The position numbers and the translations under genes are program-made. Positions 36,975 through 50,386 of a stretch of 64,000 nt of DNA are shown piece after piece (position 1 is the first letter of the stretch; every line of letters starts with the position of its first letter). The notes beneath the pieces are model-generated. The model was not told the origin of the DNA. It was given only the letters and a program-made list of their open reading frames with translations, and made no database searches. Source of the stretch: Penelope pileata (Eukaryota > Chordata > Aves > Galliformes > Cracidae); the NCBI GenBank assembly GCA_013396635.1, contig WBMW01005087.1, forward strand, positions 1 through 64,000, written 5' to 3'.

Positions 36975-37819
36975 GATGGATGTCCAACCTTTCTGCTTGC
37001 CTGGGCCACAATGAACGTAGAGGAATTGTCTTGGGCCACATATAAAATACATAAAATTGTTAATATATATAAATAACAAGGCTTATGTTATTTTTATTTA
37101 TATTATTTATTAAAACATAAAAAAGAGCAACAGAAACATAAAACTAATAGGATATTTCACCTTATTTTTGTGAAACAAATGCATCAGTCTGGGTTGATGG
37201 AAGTGGTTGCAATTCTTAATGAGTTCTCAAGGTGTTCATCAGAGATTTTTGGTGATATTTTACTCTTCCTGTGCTTCACCCTTGAAAATATCACAAATGT
37301 ACGTACTGCCAAAAAGCAATGACATGGATAAGGCGTGATTGCGAAGCGAGGGATGTGTTTCTCTGGTAAGATGGGTCTCATAAAAGTCCAGTGGAGAGAC
37401 ATGATCAGATTTTTCTTTGAGTTGAATGTCTGATTGCAACATTCCATTTGAAAGTCTGTGGGTAATACATTTCTGTTGACTGAAAATGGAGTCTCAAATA
37501 TACCAAAAAATGGATGATTTTTCTGCAATCTTGAATTCTCAAATTCCTTTATAAAAACAGAAAGCAAGGCCGCATGTTTTTCACTGCTCACAGAACTGTG
37601 TTTAGCCAATGTATCAAAATGCATAAAATTATTTGCATAACTTGAGTTGGCACTGCACTGCGCCCTCCCTGTGTCCTGGCTTCAGCTTGGACAGTGCTCG
37701 TTGCTGGGAGATGGGTGCAGGCCTGGGGCTGGGCTGGGCCACTGCCATGATGGCTCGGTGGCAGCAGGGGATGGGCTGTACTGGGAACTGTGCTGTGGGT
37801 CGCAAGTTGGACATGCCTG
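36975..37819 (-). mobile_element. hAT (Charlie/ZBED-type) transposon remnant, copy 2
   Basis: Both ends are visible: the minus-strand start CAGGCATGTCCAACTTGCG at 37819 and an inverted end near 36975 (GGATGTCCAACCTT). Minus-strand frames between about 37600 and 37184 encode the C-terminal third of a hAT transposase of the ZBED/GTF2IRD2-like group: FIKEFENSRLQ, then LTRETHPSLRNHALSMS and LFGSTYICDIF in a second frame, and ISDEHLENSLRIATTS near the end. At least one frame change splits it and the N-terminal zinc finger and catalytic core are missing. It is a non-autonomous pseudo-element of about 845 bp. An 8-bp target duplication was not evident. Confidence 0.8.
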
Positions 37820-38636
37820 TTCTAATCCTTTCTGCAGCAACAACAAAGTTCAAAGATCCTGATCTTGCCTTCCCTGCACCAAACCATGGATTCCTGAAGT
37901 GAAGTTCATGGAGTTATGCTGGAGTCAGACCAGTGTGAAGGAAATAAGAAATGGCCCTCAGGAAGTCAAGAAAATGACCTGCTCTTGCTATTGGAAGCTT
38001 CAGGCAAGGCTTGGGCTTATACAGTTTGTCCATACACGAATGCTAGATGACTAAAGATTAGCATGGATGTAAAAAAATGGAGCTCTCAGGGGTCTGAGAC
38101 TTCCAGAAGTCACCTCTGAAAAGCAGACAGAAAGGAATATGATTACTTATCCTTGACTGAGTGTATTACTTAGACTTTCTGCAGGGTTGAAATGGAGCAA
38201 ACTACTCTGCTGCAGTATACTGAAATGCACTGTGTTAAATTCAGTGCCTGCTAGGTTAATTGTGTTCCCTTTAGCCATCTGGTGTATGCAGAAGAAATCA
38301 GAAGTGAAATATGTATATTTAACAGTAATTTCAATCTAAGTGAAGTCATTATTATTACAATGACTGTTACATTATTACAAATGGTGTTAACGTTACCTGC
38401 TTGGCTATGAATAGTTATTAATTCTTATAATAACAGTACTAATTTATATTTAATTTTTACCTTAAGACAACCCAAGCCATTTTGTTAATCAGGTCCTTTA
38501 TGTTGCAGATGTTTGCGCTTAATTTTCAATTTTGTGACTTAGATTCACCTTACCTAAATCCAAGTTTCTAACTAAGGCAATAAGCTAGAAGTCTCAGTAC
38601 CTCAGGTTTTTTGTATAGCCCCGAAGGAAGTGTACT
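37820..38636. other. Unrecognised intergenic DNA
   Basis: AT-rich from 38150 onward; no gene or repeat family recognised. Confidence 0.5.
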
Positions 38637-39395
38637 TTCATAGAATCATATCATAGAATCATAGAATGACCTGGGTTGGAAGGATCATCAAGTTCCAACC
38701 CCTCCTGCCACAGGCAGGACCACCAACCTCCGCACTAGGTACTAGATCAGGTTGCCCAGGACCCCATCCAACCTGGTCTTGAACACCTCCAGGGATGGGG
38801 CGTTCACGACCTCTCTGGGCAGCTGTGCCAGCACCTCACCACTCTCTTGCTGAAGAGCTTCCCCCTGACGTCCAGTCTAAACCTTCCCTCCTTCAGCTTA
38901 AAACCATTCCCCCTTGTCCTATCACTGTCTACCTTTGTAAAAAATTGATTTCCCTCATATTTATAATCTCCCTTTAAATATTGGAAGGCCACAGTGAGGT
39001 CACCTTCTCTTCTCCAGGCTGAACAAGCCCAGCTCCCTCAGCCTGTCCTAGTAGGGGAGGTGCTCCAGCCCTCTGATCATCTTTGTGGCCTCCTCTGGAC
39101 ACTCTCCAACAGTTCCACATCTTTCCTGTATTGGAGGCCCCAGACCTGGACATGGTACTCCAGATGGGGCCTCACAAGGGCAGAGTAGAGAGGGACAATC
39201 ACCTCCCTGTCCCTGCTGGCCACCCCTCTCCTGATGGAGCTCAGGATACTGTTGGCCTTCCGAGCTGCAAGAGCACACTGCTGGCTCATGTTCAGCTTTT
39301 CATCCACCAGGATCCCCAGGTCCTTCTCCTCAGGGCTACTCTCAAGGAGTCCTTCTCCCAGTCTGTGTACATATCTGGGATTATCTTTCAAGTGT
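38637..39395 (-). mobile_element. CR1 LINE fragment with reverse-transcriptase C-terminus
   Basis: Starts with repeated ATAGAATCAT units, the CR1 3' end, in reverse. It is one of the longest CR1 copies here. The minus strand keeps a nearly open frame for the end of ORF2 (about 39390-39080): EKDLGILVDEKLNMSQQCAL, then VIVPLYSALVRPHLEY, the typical CR1 reverse-transcriptase tail. 5'-truncated, so not autonomous. Confidence 0.95.
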
Positions 39396-39647
39396 CCTTC
39401 AACAGGTACATTTAGAGAATGGTTGAAGGCACCCAAACTTTGAATTGTTCTCTACAGAGAGTACTTCAGAAGATTACCTCAACTGGTAAATGAACTTTAG
39501 TGATGCTAATTATCCCATGATGCTCATCTTTTTCAGATGTCAGGTTAATGTGTCCTGATTGTATGGGCAAAGTTAAACTTCTGGCTGCATGTTCAGACAG
39601 AAAGAATATTTTCCCTAATTCAGACATGCAAAGATCTTTGTTAACTT

Positions 39648-39676
39648 GTTTGTTTGTTTGTTTGTTTGTTTGTTGA
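39648..39676. repeat. (TTTG)n microsatellite
   Basis: Seven uninterrupted TTTG units. Confidence 0.95.
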
Positions 39677-42600
39677 ATTTTCTTCTGTAGTATGGTTTAG
39701 TTGTGGCCCTCCCTAAAATCTTCCTCAAAAGTTCCATCCTACTTAAAGGACGTTCATGTCCTTTTAACTTTTCCCCAGAGATTTCACTCTCATGCACTCT
39801 TATACCACGTAATTAAAAGCACCTAGATGGCAAGGACCACTTAAGTGCGACACAGCCAGCAAGGAACACTGGCTGTCAAATGTTCATCATTTCTCTGATT
39901 GACAACAAAAAACGTGGTCTTTGACAGACCTTTTGTACCCTTTAGGAATCAATGCTTGTTATAGGGTGGTCCTTTGTTTCAGGATTTTGCTAACTAGTCT
40001 CCATAAATTGTAGGGAAAGTTGCTGCTTTTACACATTTTTTCTCATTTGTTTGAAACGTACATCTTTTTCTAATGGATCAGCAGGAAAAGGAATGCTATA
40101 TGTCATATACGGGAACCTTGTTGTCATCTTCCTGTTGTTAAGATGCAGCATCTTCTGCTGACGAGTCATCTGTGCCAAGCCCTTATCAGAGTGCAGGCCT
40201 TTGGAGCTTGACTTAAACATCCCATTACTCAATTTTACTGCTGAGAACAAAGCTCTGGGAACAGTGTCCAGGGAATGGTGTTCTTCGTTATCAGTACAGG
40301 CTATTCCTTTACCCCTTGTTCTGCTGTCTCATCTGGTGTTTTCGCACACATATGTTTCCATTCATAATGTGTTCACAACAGTCTTCATCTTTTTTGTTAC
40401 AAATCTCTACAACTTTAGCAGCCCACTCGCTTGTTTTATCTGTGCACTGGGTTATCTGCCTGAGTCCATAAACATCCTCAATCTGCGGCGCCTGTTTGCT
40501 CACAACATGTGTCAAAACTGTTTATGAAATACACTTTTATTTTACACATTTACAAATTCTTCCACTTGAAGCATAGGAATGTGTGTATAGTTCCTCCTTT
40601 TTGTGTGACATTGACCATCCCTGACTGCAGCTAATGGTTTTGGTCTCCCAAATGCAAGGCTTTGCATCTTGCTTCTCAGCAGGGGAGAAATCCATGATCT
40701 GAAATCGTAGCCTAACCAGAACATAGCTTGATTTATTTGCACGTAGTCTAGAGCGATTTACATTTTCCTCTGTGTAAAGTAGTAGAATTAATTATAGGTC
40801 CACATAGCTCATATTCTCTTATGTCTCCTGAAGCTGTTCCTCTAAGAGCTCTGAGTTAACAGAGGTGGTGGGGACACTGCCATCTAGTGACATTGTTGTA
40901 AGAGTACTAACACCATGCTGTACAGAAGTAAGATGAGCTGAGAAAATTGTCCAGAGGTGGAATAAGAACTCTGCTAATTTGCCCTTCGATGGTGATGCAC
41001 GCCCATGGAGAACTATGTAAAATCACCAGCTGTTTTTACTGGAGATTGCTTTCCAGGCAGGTATCTATGATTATGACACAAGAAAAAACTTCTACAGCTG
41101 CCATTATGCAATTTCTGTTTAGTTTCTAATTACTCTATTTTTTAGTTCCTTTCTCATTGTGTTGAGTTGGATTTCCTTTTCCTTCCAGACTCAAACCTTC
41201 AAGTACAGACCAGATGGCAGTTTCCCTTTAATGAAGTGATTCACTTGTGCACGCATGTTGCTCTTCTTCCTTTCAATATAAACACCCTCCCTGTATCAAG
41301 GCCTCAGGCTGGATGGGAAACAAGTACAGTAGAGTGCTGTTGTTTGGAGCAGTTCCTATTTCCAACCTCATTGCTGGCTGATGACCCACAGAGCAAGCCC
41401 TGGATAGAAAGCACATGCATGGCCTGAACATCCTTTTGCAGGGTCAGATAAATAGTTCTCTTAGTAATTTTTCTGCGAGCATGTGAACCACAGAAGGCTG
41501 TACAAAAGATCAGACAGAGATCAGGATCTCCTGATACCACCTTTGTAATTCACATTGTTAGGAAATCTACTTCCCGCTCGCCACTGCTTACGCAACGGCT
41601 GATAGAGTCAGAGGGTTCTTATTTCTCTCGTGGCCCTGTGTTTAGCTAACTGTCTTCTCAGACCCAAGGATATTTCGTGTCACATTTCTGTAGGGTCACA
41701 TGCCTCTGCACAGCTGCTCACAGTGTTACAGTGCTCAGGTCGGCACGTACGATCTTCCTGCTTCACTACAAGGGAAATTTTTCAAAGATGGTTCTCACAC
41801 TCCAGCTCACTGGTTCACGAGTAGTCATTTTGGACTGCCCACATCAGAGCATGAGCCATATCTCATTTGTAATTGCTGCCAGGAAGGCAAGTCATTTGGT
41901 GTGTATTTATAGAGGATATGTAACATTTGTGATTGATAGATTTTACTTTTTCATCACCCCCAGTCAAAACACGAAAAAAACCATGCTGATTATGGATTAA
42001 AGAATCATTTTATTTTGATAATAAAGGCATAGAACATTCAAAGTATCTGCAATATCATCTGATTTCATAGATTGTTTTTAGGCAGATTCAATCTTGCAAT
42101 TTCAATTGATTTAACCCTGATTTTACAAGTGGCCAAGTTGACTGGTGTGGCCAAGAGGTGACTAGAACACCCAGGTGCCCGAGGTGACTCATGTGCTCTT
42201 TACTTTTTCCTTGCAGTGTCTTGGAGAAAAGTTGGACACACAAACCCCTTCTTTGTAGGGACAGACAGTGTCTGTTCATCTTACTGTCTTTCACCACAGA
42301 ACACAGTTTTCTTACCCTTGCCCTTGCAAAATTGTTGACATTTTCTCAGCAAAATCTCTGAAAACAGCTCAGGAATTTTTGGTAATGTGGATCTAAAACC
42401 TTCAGTCCGTCCTACCATGACAAGTCATATTTCAAAACCATTGAAAAGCCTGGTCCAGATCTGGTCTTTTAAATTTTTTGACAACCACAACCACTTTTCT
42501 CTTCAGGCTGAACTAATTTTCCTCTTGTCTTTCTTCTCATTTTCCCTAATCAGATGCTGTGTTGTCTTGCTGAAAGCCAAGAACTTTTGGCATTCATTGA

Positions 42601-45600
42601 TGTGTTTCTTAGAGCCTAAAGGGAATGATGCCTATGGGGTCTGGTAACAGCGCATGGGGTCTTCTGCAGCTCCAAACACAGATGGAAGCTGTTACCAATG
42701 TTGAATGCTTTGAGGTATGTATGAAAATGAAGTTGTTTTAAAATATTATCACGATCATAATTAACTGTTCCATGCCAGGAACCTGCAGGAAGGTGTAACC
42801 TTACCTCTATGTAAATTCACTTTCATGAAAGACTTCATCAGCTTCTATGTGTGCAAGATAAAGTTTATAAATTTGAGACTATTTGTATTTTTGTATTTGA
42901 TTTATTGAATGAACATGAATTTTTGGCTTTTGAGATTCCAGCAACTTCAACACTTCTTCCAAAGGACTACAGGAGAATGTTGTAGGTATCTGCATAATAT
43001 GTTGGATGCTGTATCAACACTTTTATTGGGGATAGTTGATAATGAAATACAGAATGTTTTGGTAAGAGAGCTATTCTGTTATTGTTACAGACTTTTTAAA
43101 TTTTCATGGTGAAAGCTGAAATGCAAATTTACAAGAAAGACAGCTTTCTGAACAAGCATCCTGTTCTTGACTGGTTGAAGTGTGGACAGAAACTGGGGTA
43201 AATATGGTGGGAATATAATCTATTATAAAACAACGTTTCAGTTTGTTTTATTTGTCAGGATCATATTATATTGCATTCTCTTGACATAATAAAATGCGTT
43301 AGCACAGTAAGTAAATCCATCATCCCAATCCTTCCTTGTCTTTTTTTTTTCAATTGTTATATGTGTTTCTTTGCAGATCTGGCAAGTTCCTCAGAAAATC
43401 TGATTCTCAGGGATGCCAGGAATTGACATCTACTCCCAGCTTTGGTGGGAATGTACTTAAGAGTGTTAAGCACTGGTTCTTATGGGAAATTAAGATTTTC
43501 AAAATATGGTCTAAAGTTAGTGTCTGATATTCTGAAAAGGTTGAAACAAACGTCATAGGAATCAGAAAAATAAATTTTTCTTGCATTAGACTTCTCAAAA
43601 TTTTATCAGAATTTTCATCTCAACAAACATGACATATTAAGGACTCCCAAAACGCCAGATAGAAAATTTTCCAACTTCTTTCTCTGTGTTTTGCTACAAA
43701 AAGAAGAGAGGAAATAAAAGAGTGAGAACAAGATAAAATAAGAAAAAAGGCTGTATTTTTAAGTAAAAAAAGTTACAAAAATATTTTGAACTTTTTTTTA
43801 TTTAAAATGAGCAAGACAAAAGCTTTTCAAACCACGGTTTCAACCAACCCTGCTCATCATGGATTTCCTGTCAGCTGGTGTGGAGTCAGCTTGATTAAGC
43901 ACTGGTTACTTGGACTGGGTGGTAGAGAGCAGAACAAGGTATCCTTTCCAACCACAGGCAGCATATGAATTTAAGAAACTTCAGAACAGTTGCCACATAG
44001 TGGACTTGCCTGTCTTCATCATTATATTGCTATTTTCTGAAACTGACCGAATTACTTTCTCTTTTTTTCTCGGATCTCTCCTTTTGAACTGCTTTAGCAA
44101 TATCCAGTCTTACCTTACAATACCTTGTCTTACAAGAGTATCTGCTTAATGTAGGTAAAAAGGCAGCATGCAGCTGTGTTTTTCCTCAAAAACACAAATG
44201 CTCCTAGAGCTCCCTTTTGGTGTCTCTTTTTCTTCCCCTCACTTTTTCTCAGTTTGTTTCCCTGCTCTGTGGGTCCATGCTCATCGGAATAGCATTAGCT
44301 ACTTTTCCCAACAATATAATAGTGCCGTGGCAACAGATAAAGTGAGGTTCGTTTGTGTTTTTTTTTGAGTGTAAATAAAAGAGTGTGCATACGCATCGGT
44401 TGCTCAGGACACAATACAATGTATGAAAAACATATTGGTCATACTGCATTCCAGTTTCATGAACTCATACTTCTACCTAGGTTTTTCTGAAAAGGGATAT
44501 TGGGAGTTCTGCTTCCTGAAGATGTCATTTCAGATGTAATGTATTACCCATGTATGATTCTTGTAACCAATGGCTGTTGCCTTCTGTTTCAAATACAGTA
44601 CCAATTATATTCTACTGCTCTCAGACTTGCCCCAGCCTCATCTAGCAGTTAGTTGTTACAAGTTGGCAGACAGAATCAGTCTCTGTGCGGATAATAAAAC
44701 ACCCTCTAATTCAAAACATCTATAAGCCAGATTTGGATCTCAGTTACAAAAATGGGGCTCATTTTCAATTGTGGCCGGAATGATAAGCGACACTTAACAC
44801 ATAGTGCACGCTCAGGTACATACACTAGCTTGCTCCCTGAGGTAAGTGGGAGGAGGGGTACATTAATTCATCAGAATAGCTGCATGCAGGATCATGTGCA
44901 GTCAGCTTACAAAGCAACTCACAAGCTGAAAATTTTTCTAGAGTGATTCTGGTCATATTTGTTCAATGATGTCCAGATCGCCTCAGCATGTCAGTGTTTC
45001 GTATGCAATGTTACAAAAGAATCGGCTGGTCCACTTGAAATGAGGTAGGGCTCCCTATCAAGCCCATGACTATTGCAGGGACAAGATGTAAAACAGGGAA
45101 TGAACACTAATAAAAGTCTGTTTAATTCACTTGTACATTTCTCAGACCATTTACTTTATTGCGGCAAATACGATATAAATCTCCCTGAAGTCATATTAAT
45201 AAATCTTACATTGCCTGCCAAGAGTCTGCCTGGAGGCATTATGCACTTCATAATGTTGGTTTTCTGCTACTGTTCTATAGGAGCTGTTATTCTCACCTCA
45301 AGCACTCATGTTTTCTACCACTTCGTACCATATGGTATCACGTTATTGCTGTCTTGGGACTGGACCGAGTTGTGCTGTAACAGTTTATCTCATTTTTTTT
45401 GTACTTACACAGAGCTTTTGAGCATGCTGTCAGAATGCTGTCACAGGGTCATGATGAAGTGTTACAGAAGTACCCTAGGTATACTCTACTGAGGAGCTTT
45501 GAAGAGAGTCAGTGGGGACGCCATTCCTTGTGACATGATGTTTCTGCAGTGTGCTGATCACTGGATAGTTTCGGATATTTTTATTTGTTTTCATTAATGG

Positions 45601-48600
45601 TCTTCTGTGCCTTCTGTTAAGATGTTGCCTTCCACTGCTGTGTCATTGGCATATCCTACTGTAAAGAAGTAGAAATATCATAAATTAATCTTAACACATT
45701 TGACTAAATTCTGTTACAGATTTTAATTCTTGTAACCATGAGATTTAATAAAGTTTGTTGTACTGTAAGATATCCTTTAGACTTACATTACCATTTCCTG
45801 ATTTCCAGCAAAAGTCACAGACACTATCAGCAAGGAGAGAAAAAAAAAGGTCACAGATAACAGGATATTAGCATATAGTACCCACTATAAATCAAAAAAC
45901 ATTAAGGCCTCCTCAGATACTACACTTGTACTGCAGCAGTTAAATTATCCAGACAGTATATTATTAATTCAAGTGCAGCACAAAGAATGACCATGGTAAT
46001 TGTAAATATATTTGGAATTTTACCTGTATTTGGATTTTTTACCTTTTTAATGTATATGAAATTTAATAGAAGTCCTTTTTTATTCACAGAAACTCGAAGA
46101 GAGACATTGTTAAAATCTTCCAGCTTTGGGATATGTAACTTCAGAGACCAGACTTCAAGGATTTAGATAAAAGACGGATGTAGGACCCTTTATGGTTGAA
46201 TGTTCTGTTTTAGAAAAGCAAGAGACTACACTACATATCTTGACTGGAAAAAAAAAAAAGGAAAAAAAAAGATATGGATCTTCTCAGGCATTGAATGCAT
46301 CCTATTATGGTAGCAGCTTTTTGAAGAATGTGTTCTATATGGTGGAAACAACAAAACAAATGCTGTATTTTGGATACGGCAGATGTCAACTTTGAAGGTT
46401 AGCATAGCCAAATGAATTCTACCTCTTCCTGTGTTTCTTATAGTTTTGATGATTTGTCCTTCCATGCGTTTATACATTTATGCCAGCACAGAGTGTAGCA
46501 GTGCTCAAGTATAATTGACAAGTTTCAGAATTACAATCAGAGACAGTAATGGATGTTGGAGGAGGATTGTGTCAGTTCTACCAGGTCTAGTAAAAATGAT
46601 GAGGATGATTTCTCCTAGATTCTTGTCATTATTACTGCCCTTTCTATCCCATTCTATTGGACTCTCTTGGTATACACAAAAACATAGTGGACACATACAA
46701 GGATGTCTCATGCTGATATTTTATTTCTATAACTCAAAGAAAAAAAAATAAAGATATAGGATAGAATTTCCAAAAATGCTCCAGTAATTTAGGTTCATAA
46801 TTTTCATTTCTAAATGTAGCACAGAAGCAGAGTCCGCTTCCCTAATTCTATGTGTGTGAGAGTCTCTTAAGCCTAACACAATCATGTAGACTCTGCTGGT
46901 CTATAAGGGGAAATAGTCATATCTAGAGGGGAATGAGTTCCCAGTATCTGCTTTAGGATGAAAAGAATTCTTGTCTAAAAATGTATTTTTCTCTCCAGAT
47001 TCAGTGTAGGGAATCTATTGACTGAGACACAAGCGATCAGTTGTCAGCCATCTAACCCTAGGTGAGGCAAGTTCTGCTTTCTGAGATCTCCTTTCAGGCA
47101 TTCACATTGGAGTAAGTCACCTAAAAATCTTTTTGTTTCTGACTATGATGTACCTAAAAGCCAAAATTTGAAAAAGGGGACTAGTCAAAGTAGGCGCCTG
47201 TTTGACTTCAGTGGGAGAAAAGGATCTTCTCCCTAACTTAGACTTGTTTGCCAAGAGGATAAAATCATACTGCTAGCTTTGCTGGAATGAAATGGAAGAT
47301 TTTATGATCAACATGCAAGAATAGTCTATATTGTCAATGTCAGCCCTGAGGACACAAATTCAATACAGCACAGATGAAGAGGAAAAAACTACTTTCTTCC
47401 AGCTCCTCATACGGACGTTCACACAGAATTCATGATAGAGTCATCACTTCTGTAAGTGGGTCTAAGCATTTAGTAGAATTTAAATTGTAGTGTGTAAGGC
47501 CACTTTATGCAATTTAAGATGAAACTCCTCTGTGCTCAGAGGACATGCAAATCTTCCATCATTCTTGAGAGCCTTAAAAGGACCTCCAGCATTAAAAGAA
47601 TAGCTCTCAGGTTTTCTGATGTTCTTTAGAGAAAAAAAGTGTAATCCAAACCATACATGTTTTCTTGCCAATATGACTGATTTTAAAATATTGATAACTT
47701 TACCAAAAGAACAGATAAGACTGGAGACCTGAGAAGTAATATTATATTTGACACTTAAGCATATGCTTAATTTTTCTGTGTTTATCCCGCTGCTTCACTT
47801 CGTATTTCTGGGATCTGAGACACTGAAACTCAGCTAGTCTATCCCATTTTTGCTTGCAGTCACTTTCCAGTACCTGTTCTGTGTTCACAGGCATGTCATT
47901 CAAGTATTCCTCTTGCAATTGTTAGAGGAGAAATTTTTTAACTCTTTCTGTGAGTTGGCTTCTGTTTTTGAATTCATGGAAATGCTATTTGGGCTGAAAG
48001 TCTGGCAAACCACTGTGAGGAGGCATCCTGAAGCATATGTGTGGCTAATGACAGGAAGTTGTGTTTCAGCCTCACGCTTACGAGCCTTGTGCAGAAGCAA
48101 CCCAGATACATGCAGCAGTGCAAACCTCTGAAGAAACTGCAGCATTTCACCCTAATTTGGCCAGGATTGTGAACTACCAGGATAAGCATAACATTGCATT
48201 TGGTGCCTGGAACTCCACCACTGCTGCCCATCAGAGATCAGAAGGGTGGTAAATCCCCTCTCAAGCCCTGTGGCTTTGTAAACCTTTTATAGTGATGAAC
48301 TCCGAGATCTGAGATTTTCTTGTAGTTCTCCATATAGAGTTCTCTGCTTGGGTTGCTCTGTTGAACTTTTGCTGTATATATTTTCCACAACACTTTTCCC
48401 CATAGAAACAAGGAATAATAACTTTTTAAAAAGCTGTGGAAAATATTTGAAATAATACCAATCTTCTGATGCTTGCCCTCTCCAAGCTTAATCACAATAA
48501 ATATTTAAAAGGGACAGAGAGGCTATTCAAAGGCCAGACTACATTTTCAATTATATTAAAAAAATTAAAATAGAAAAATTTGCTACTTCATTAACATTTT

Positions 48601-49047
48601 CTGGGTAGATACATTTTTTGAGATAAAATTAAAACAAATGCAAAAATCTTTTAAATAGGACTGTAAGCATAAATAAATCTGATTGTGAATCTGGCAGTCT
48701 GGTCTTTTTATATGACGGCAAGAGTTCTGACACAGCACTTCTAGCATTCAGTACTCTGACAAAATTAGAAGTAAAGTAAAACTTGATAGACCATAGCATA
48801 TGTAAGTTACTTCTAATGTTTCTCTATATAGCTACATTAGCAAAAAGCTTTGGTATAAATGATACACATAGGTTTAAAGCACGTCGAGTAATCTATTCAC
48901 ATTTGTTCAGCAGAAGATCCGTGAGAGGTTTTCTCCAAAACAGCTGGATCAGTAAAACACCAGTGACTTCAGCCAAGGAATGGGAGAGCCATGCAGTTGC
49001 CTGAATTGTGCTAGTGAGCGGTAGTTCATTAAGGTCCAGTGACTTAA
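39677..49047. other. Unrecognised intergenic DNA between CMAS and ABCC9
   Basis: Over 9 kb of AT-leaning sequence. Apart from the candidate CTCF site, no exon, RNA gene or repeat family was recognised. Open frames are below 140 codons and lack family features. It may include enhancers or old repeats too decayed to name. Confidence 0.5.
40875..40890 (-). promoter_or_regulatory. Candidate CTCF-binding site
   Basis: On the minus strand TCACTAGATGGCAGTG differs at one position from the common CTCF core CCACTAGATGGCAG. It lies between the divergent CMAS and ABCC9 genes, where an insulator would be plausible. It is a motif match only. Confidence 0.4.
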
Positions 49048-49612
49048 GACCAGCAGGGAGAGGGAGGTGATTGTCCCCCCGTCTGCCCGTGTGAGGCCCT
49101 TTCTGGAGTACTGTGTCCAGGACCCCGGCGCAAGAAAGATGTGGAGCTGTTGGAGCGAGTCCAGAGGAGGCCACAATGATGCTCAGAGGGCTGGCGCACC
49201 TCTCCCACAAGGACAGGCTGAGGGAGCTGGGCTTATCCAGCCTGGAGAAGAGAAGGCTGCAGGGAGACCTCACTGTGGCCTATAAAGGGAGTTTATAAGC
49301 AGGAGGAGGACTGACATTTTACACAAGCAGATAGTGATGGGACAAGGGGGGACAGTCTTAAACTAAAAGAGGGATGATTTAGGTCAGATGTGAGGAGGAA
49401 ATTCTTTACTCAGAGGGGGGTGAGGCACTAGCACAGCTGCCCAGATAGCTGTGGGTGCCCCATCCCTGGAGGTGCTCAAGGCCAGGTTGGATGGGCCCTG
49501 GGCAGCCTGACCCAGTGGGTGGCAGCCCTGCCCATGGCAGGGGGTGGGACTGGGTGGGCTTTGAGCTCCCTTCCAACCCAAACCATTCTATGATTCTGTG
49601 ATTCTGTGACTT
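49048..49612 (+). mobile_element. CR1 LINE 3' fragment
   Basis: Opens with the end of ORF2 (frame REREVIVPPSARVRPFLEYC, with substitutions in the usual LYSALVRP stretch). It passes through CAGCCTGACCCAGTGGGTGG and ends AACCATTCTATGATTCTGTG. Complete 3' end, 5'-truncated. Confidence 0.95.
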
Positions 49613-50139
49613 GACTGAGAGTGTCAGCCAGCCATGAAATGTATGTAGAGGGAGATCTGTGGACTGACCTGCAATATAGGAAACAGCTGAGAGAGCTGTA
49701 GTCAGTTGAGACTCCACACATTCTTGAACAGCTTGTTATGTGAAGTGTCCAGAGCACAGTACCCTTTGCAGTGTAGTGAGTTAAACAGTCCAAGACAATT
49801 AGAGTGGAAAGTGCTCAGTGGGGAGCTGTGGCAAATTGTTTCACAGCCGCAGTGGATTGGACTCACAAAAGTGAGCTCTACTCTATTAAAATCTTTTCCC
49901 ACTCTTGATATTCATCCATTGTTTAGATTCCCTTGGTTTCAGCCGGCGCAGCCTGATGCAAGCTCGCAAGCAGCGTGGAAACCATTACCAGCATCTTAAT
50001 GGGCTGTGACAGTTGATTGCTGCCTGCCTGGCAGCCAGCAGCCCAAACTCCCCAGTTTTGTGAGATCTGCACCCTTTCCCTCCTGAGTCACCAGGTAGAG
50101 TGATCACGATGCTGCGCTGCCAGTCCTGCAGCACCAATG

Positions 50140-50265
50140 CTGGGGACGGGGATGGGAACGGGGATGGGGAGTGGGTCGGGGGGGAGGCAGAGGGGGCTGG
50201 GGCTGCGGAGCGGTGGCTGTTGGTCTTTGGGAGGTGGGGCTGTTGGGCTGGGAGCAGGGATCAAA
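50140..50265 (+). repeat. G-rich tract (GGGGAC/GGGGATGG units)
   Basis: Many runs of three or more G within about 125 bases, starting as an imperfect GGGGAYGGGAACGG tandem and continuing as irregular G runs. This is sequence able to form G-quadruplexes on the plus strand. Confidence 0.75.
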
Positions 50266-50335
50266 CAGGGATACCCAAACATTGTTCTCTTTCCCCTTCA
50301 GTGGCAGGTTCAAACGCATCCTGAACTATTTTGAA

Positions 50336-50386
50336 TTCCTGATTTTATTTATTTATTTATTTGTTTATCTATTTATTTATTTTTCT
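50336..50386. repeat. (ATTT)n microsatellite
   Basis: About twelve ATTT units with two substitutions (GTTT, ATCT). Confidence 0.9.

Noticed and set aside
44728..44750. AGATTTGGATCTCAGTTAC, and a similar ACCAGATTCTTTCCTCAGCCC near 57379
   Set aside because: Recall old amniote repeats but the matches are too short to call.
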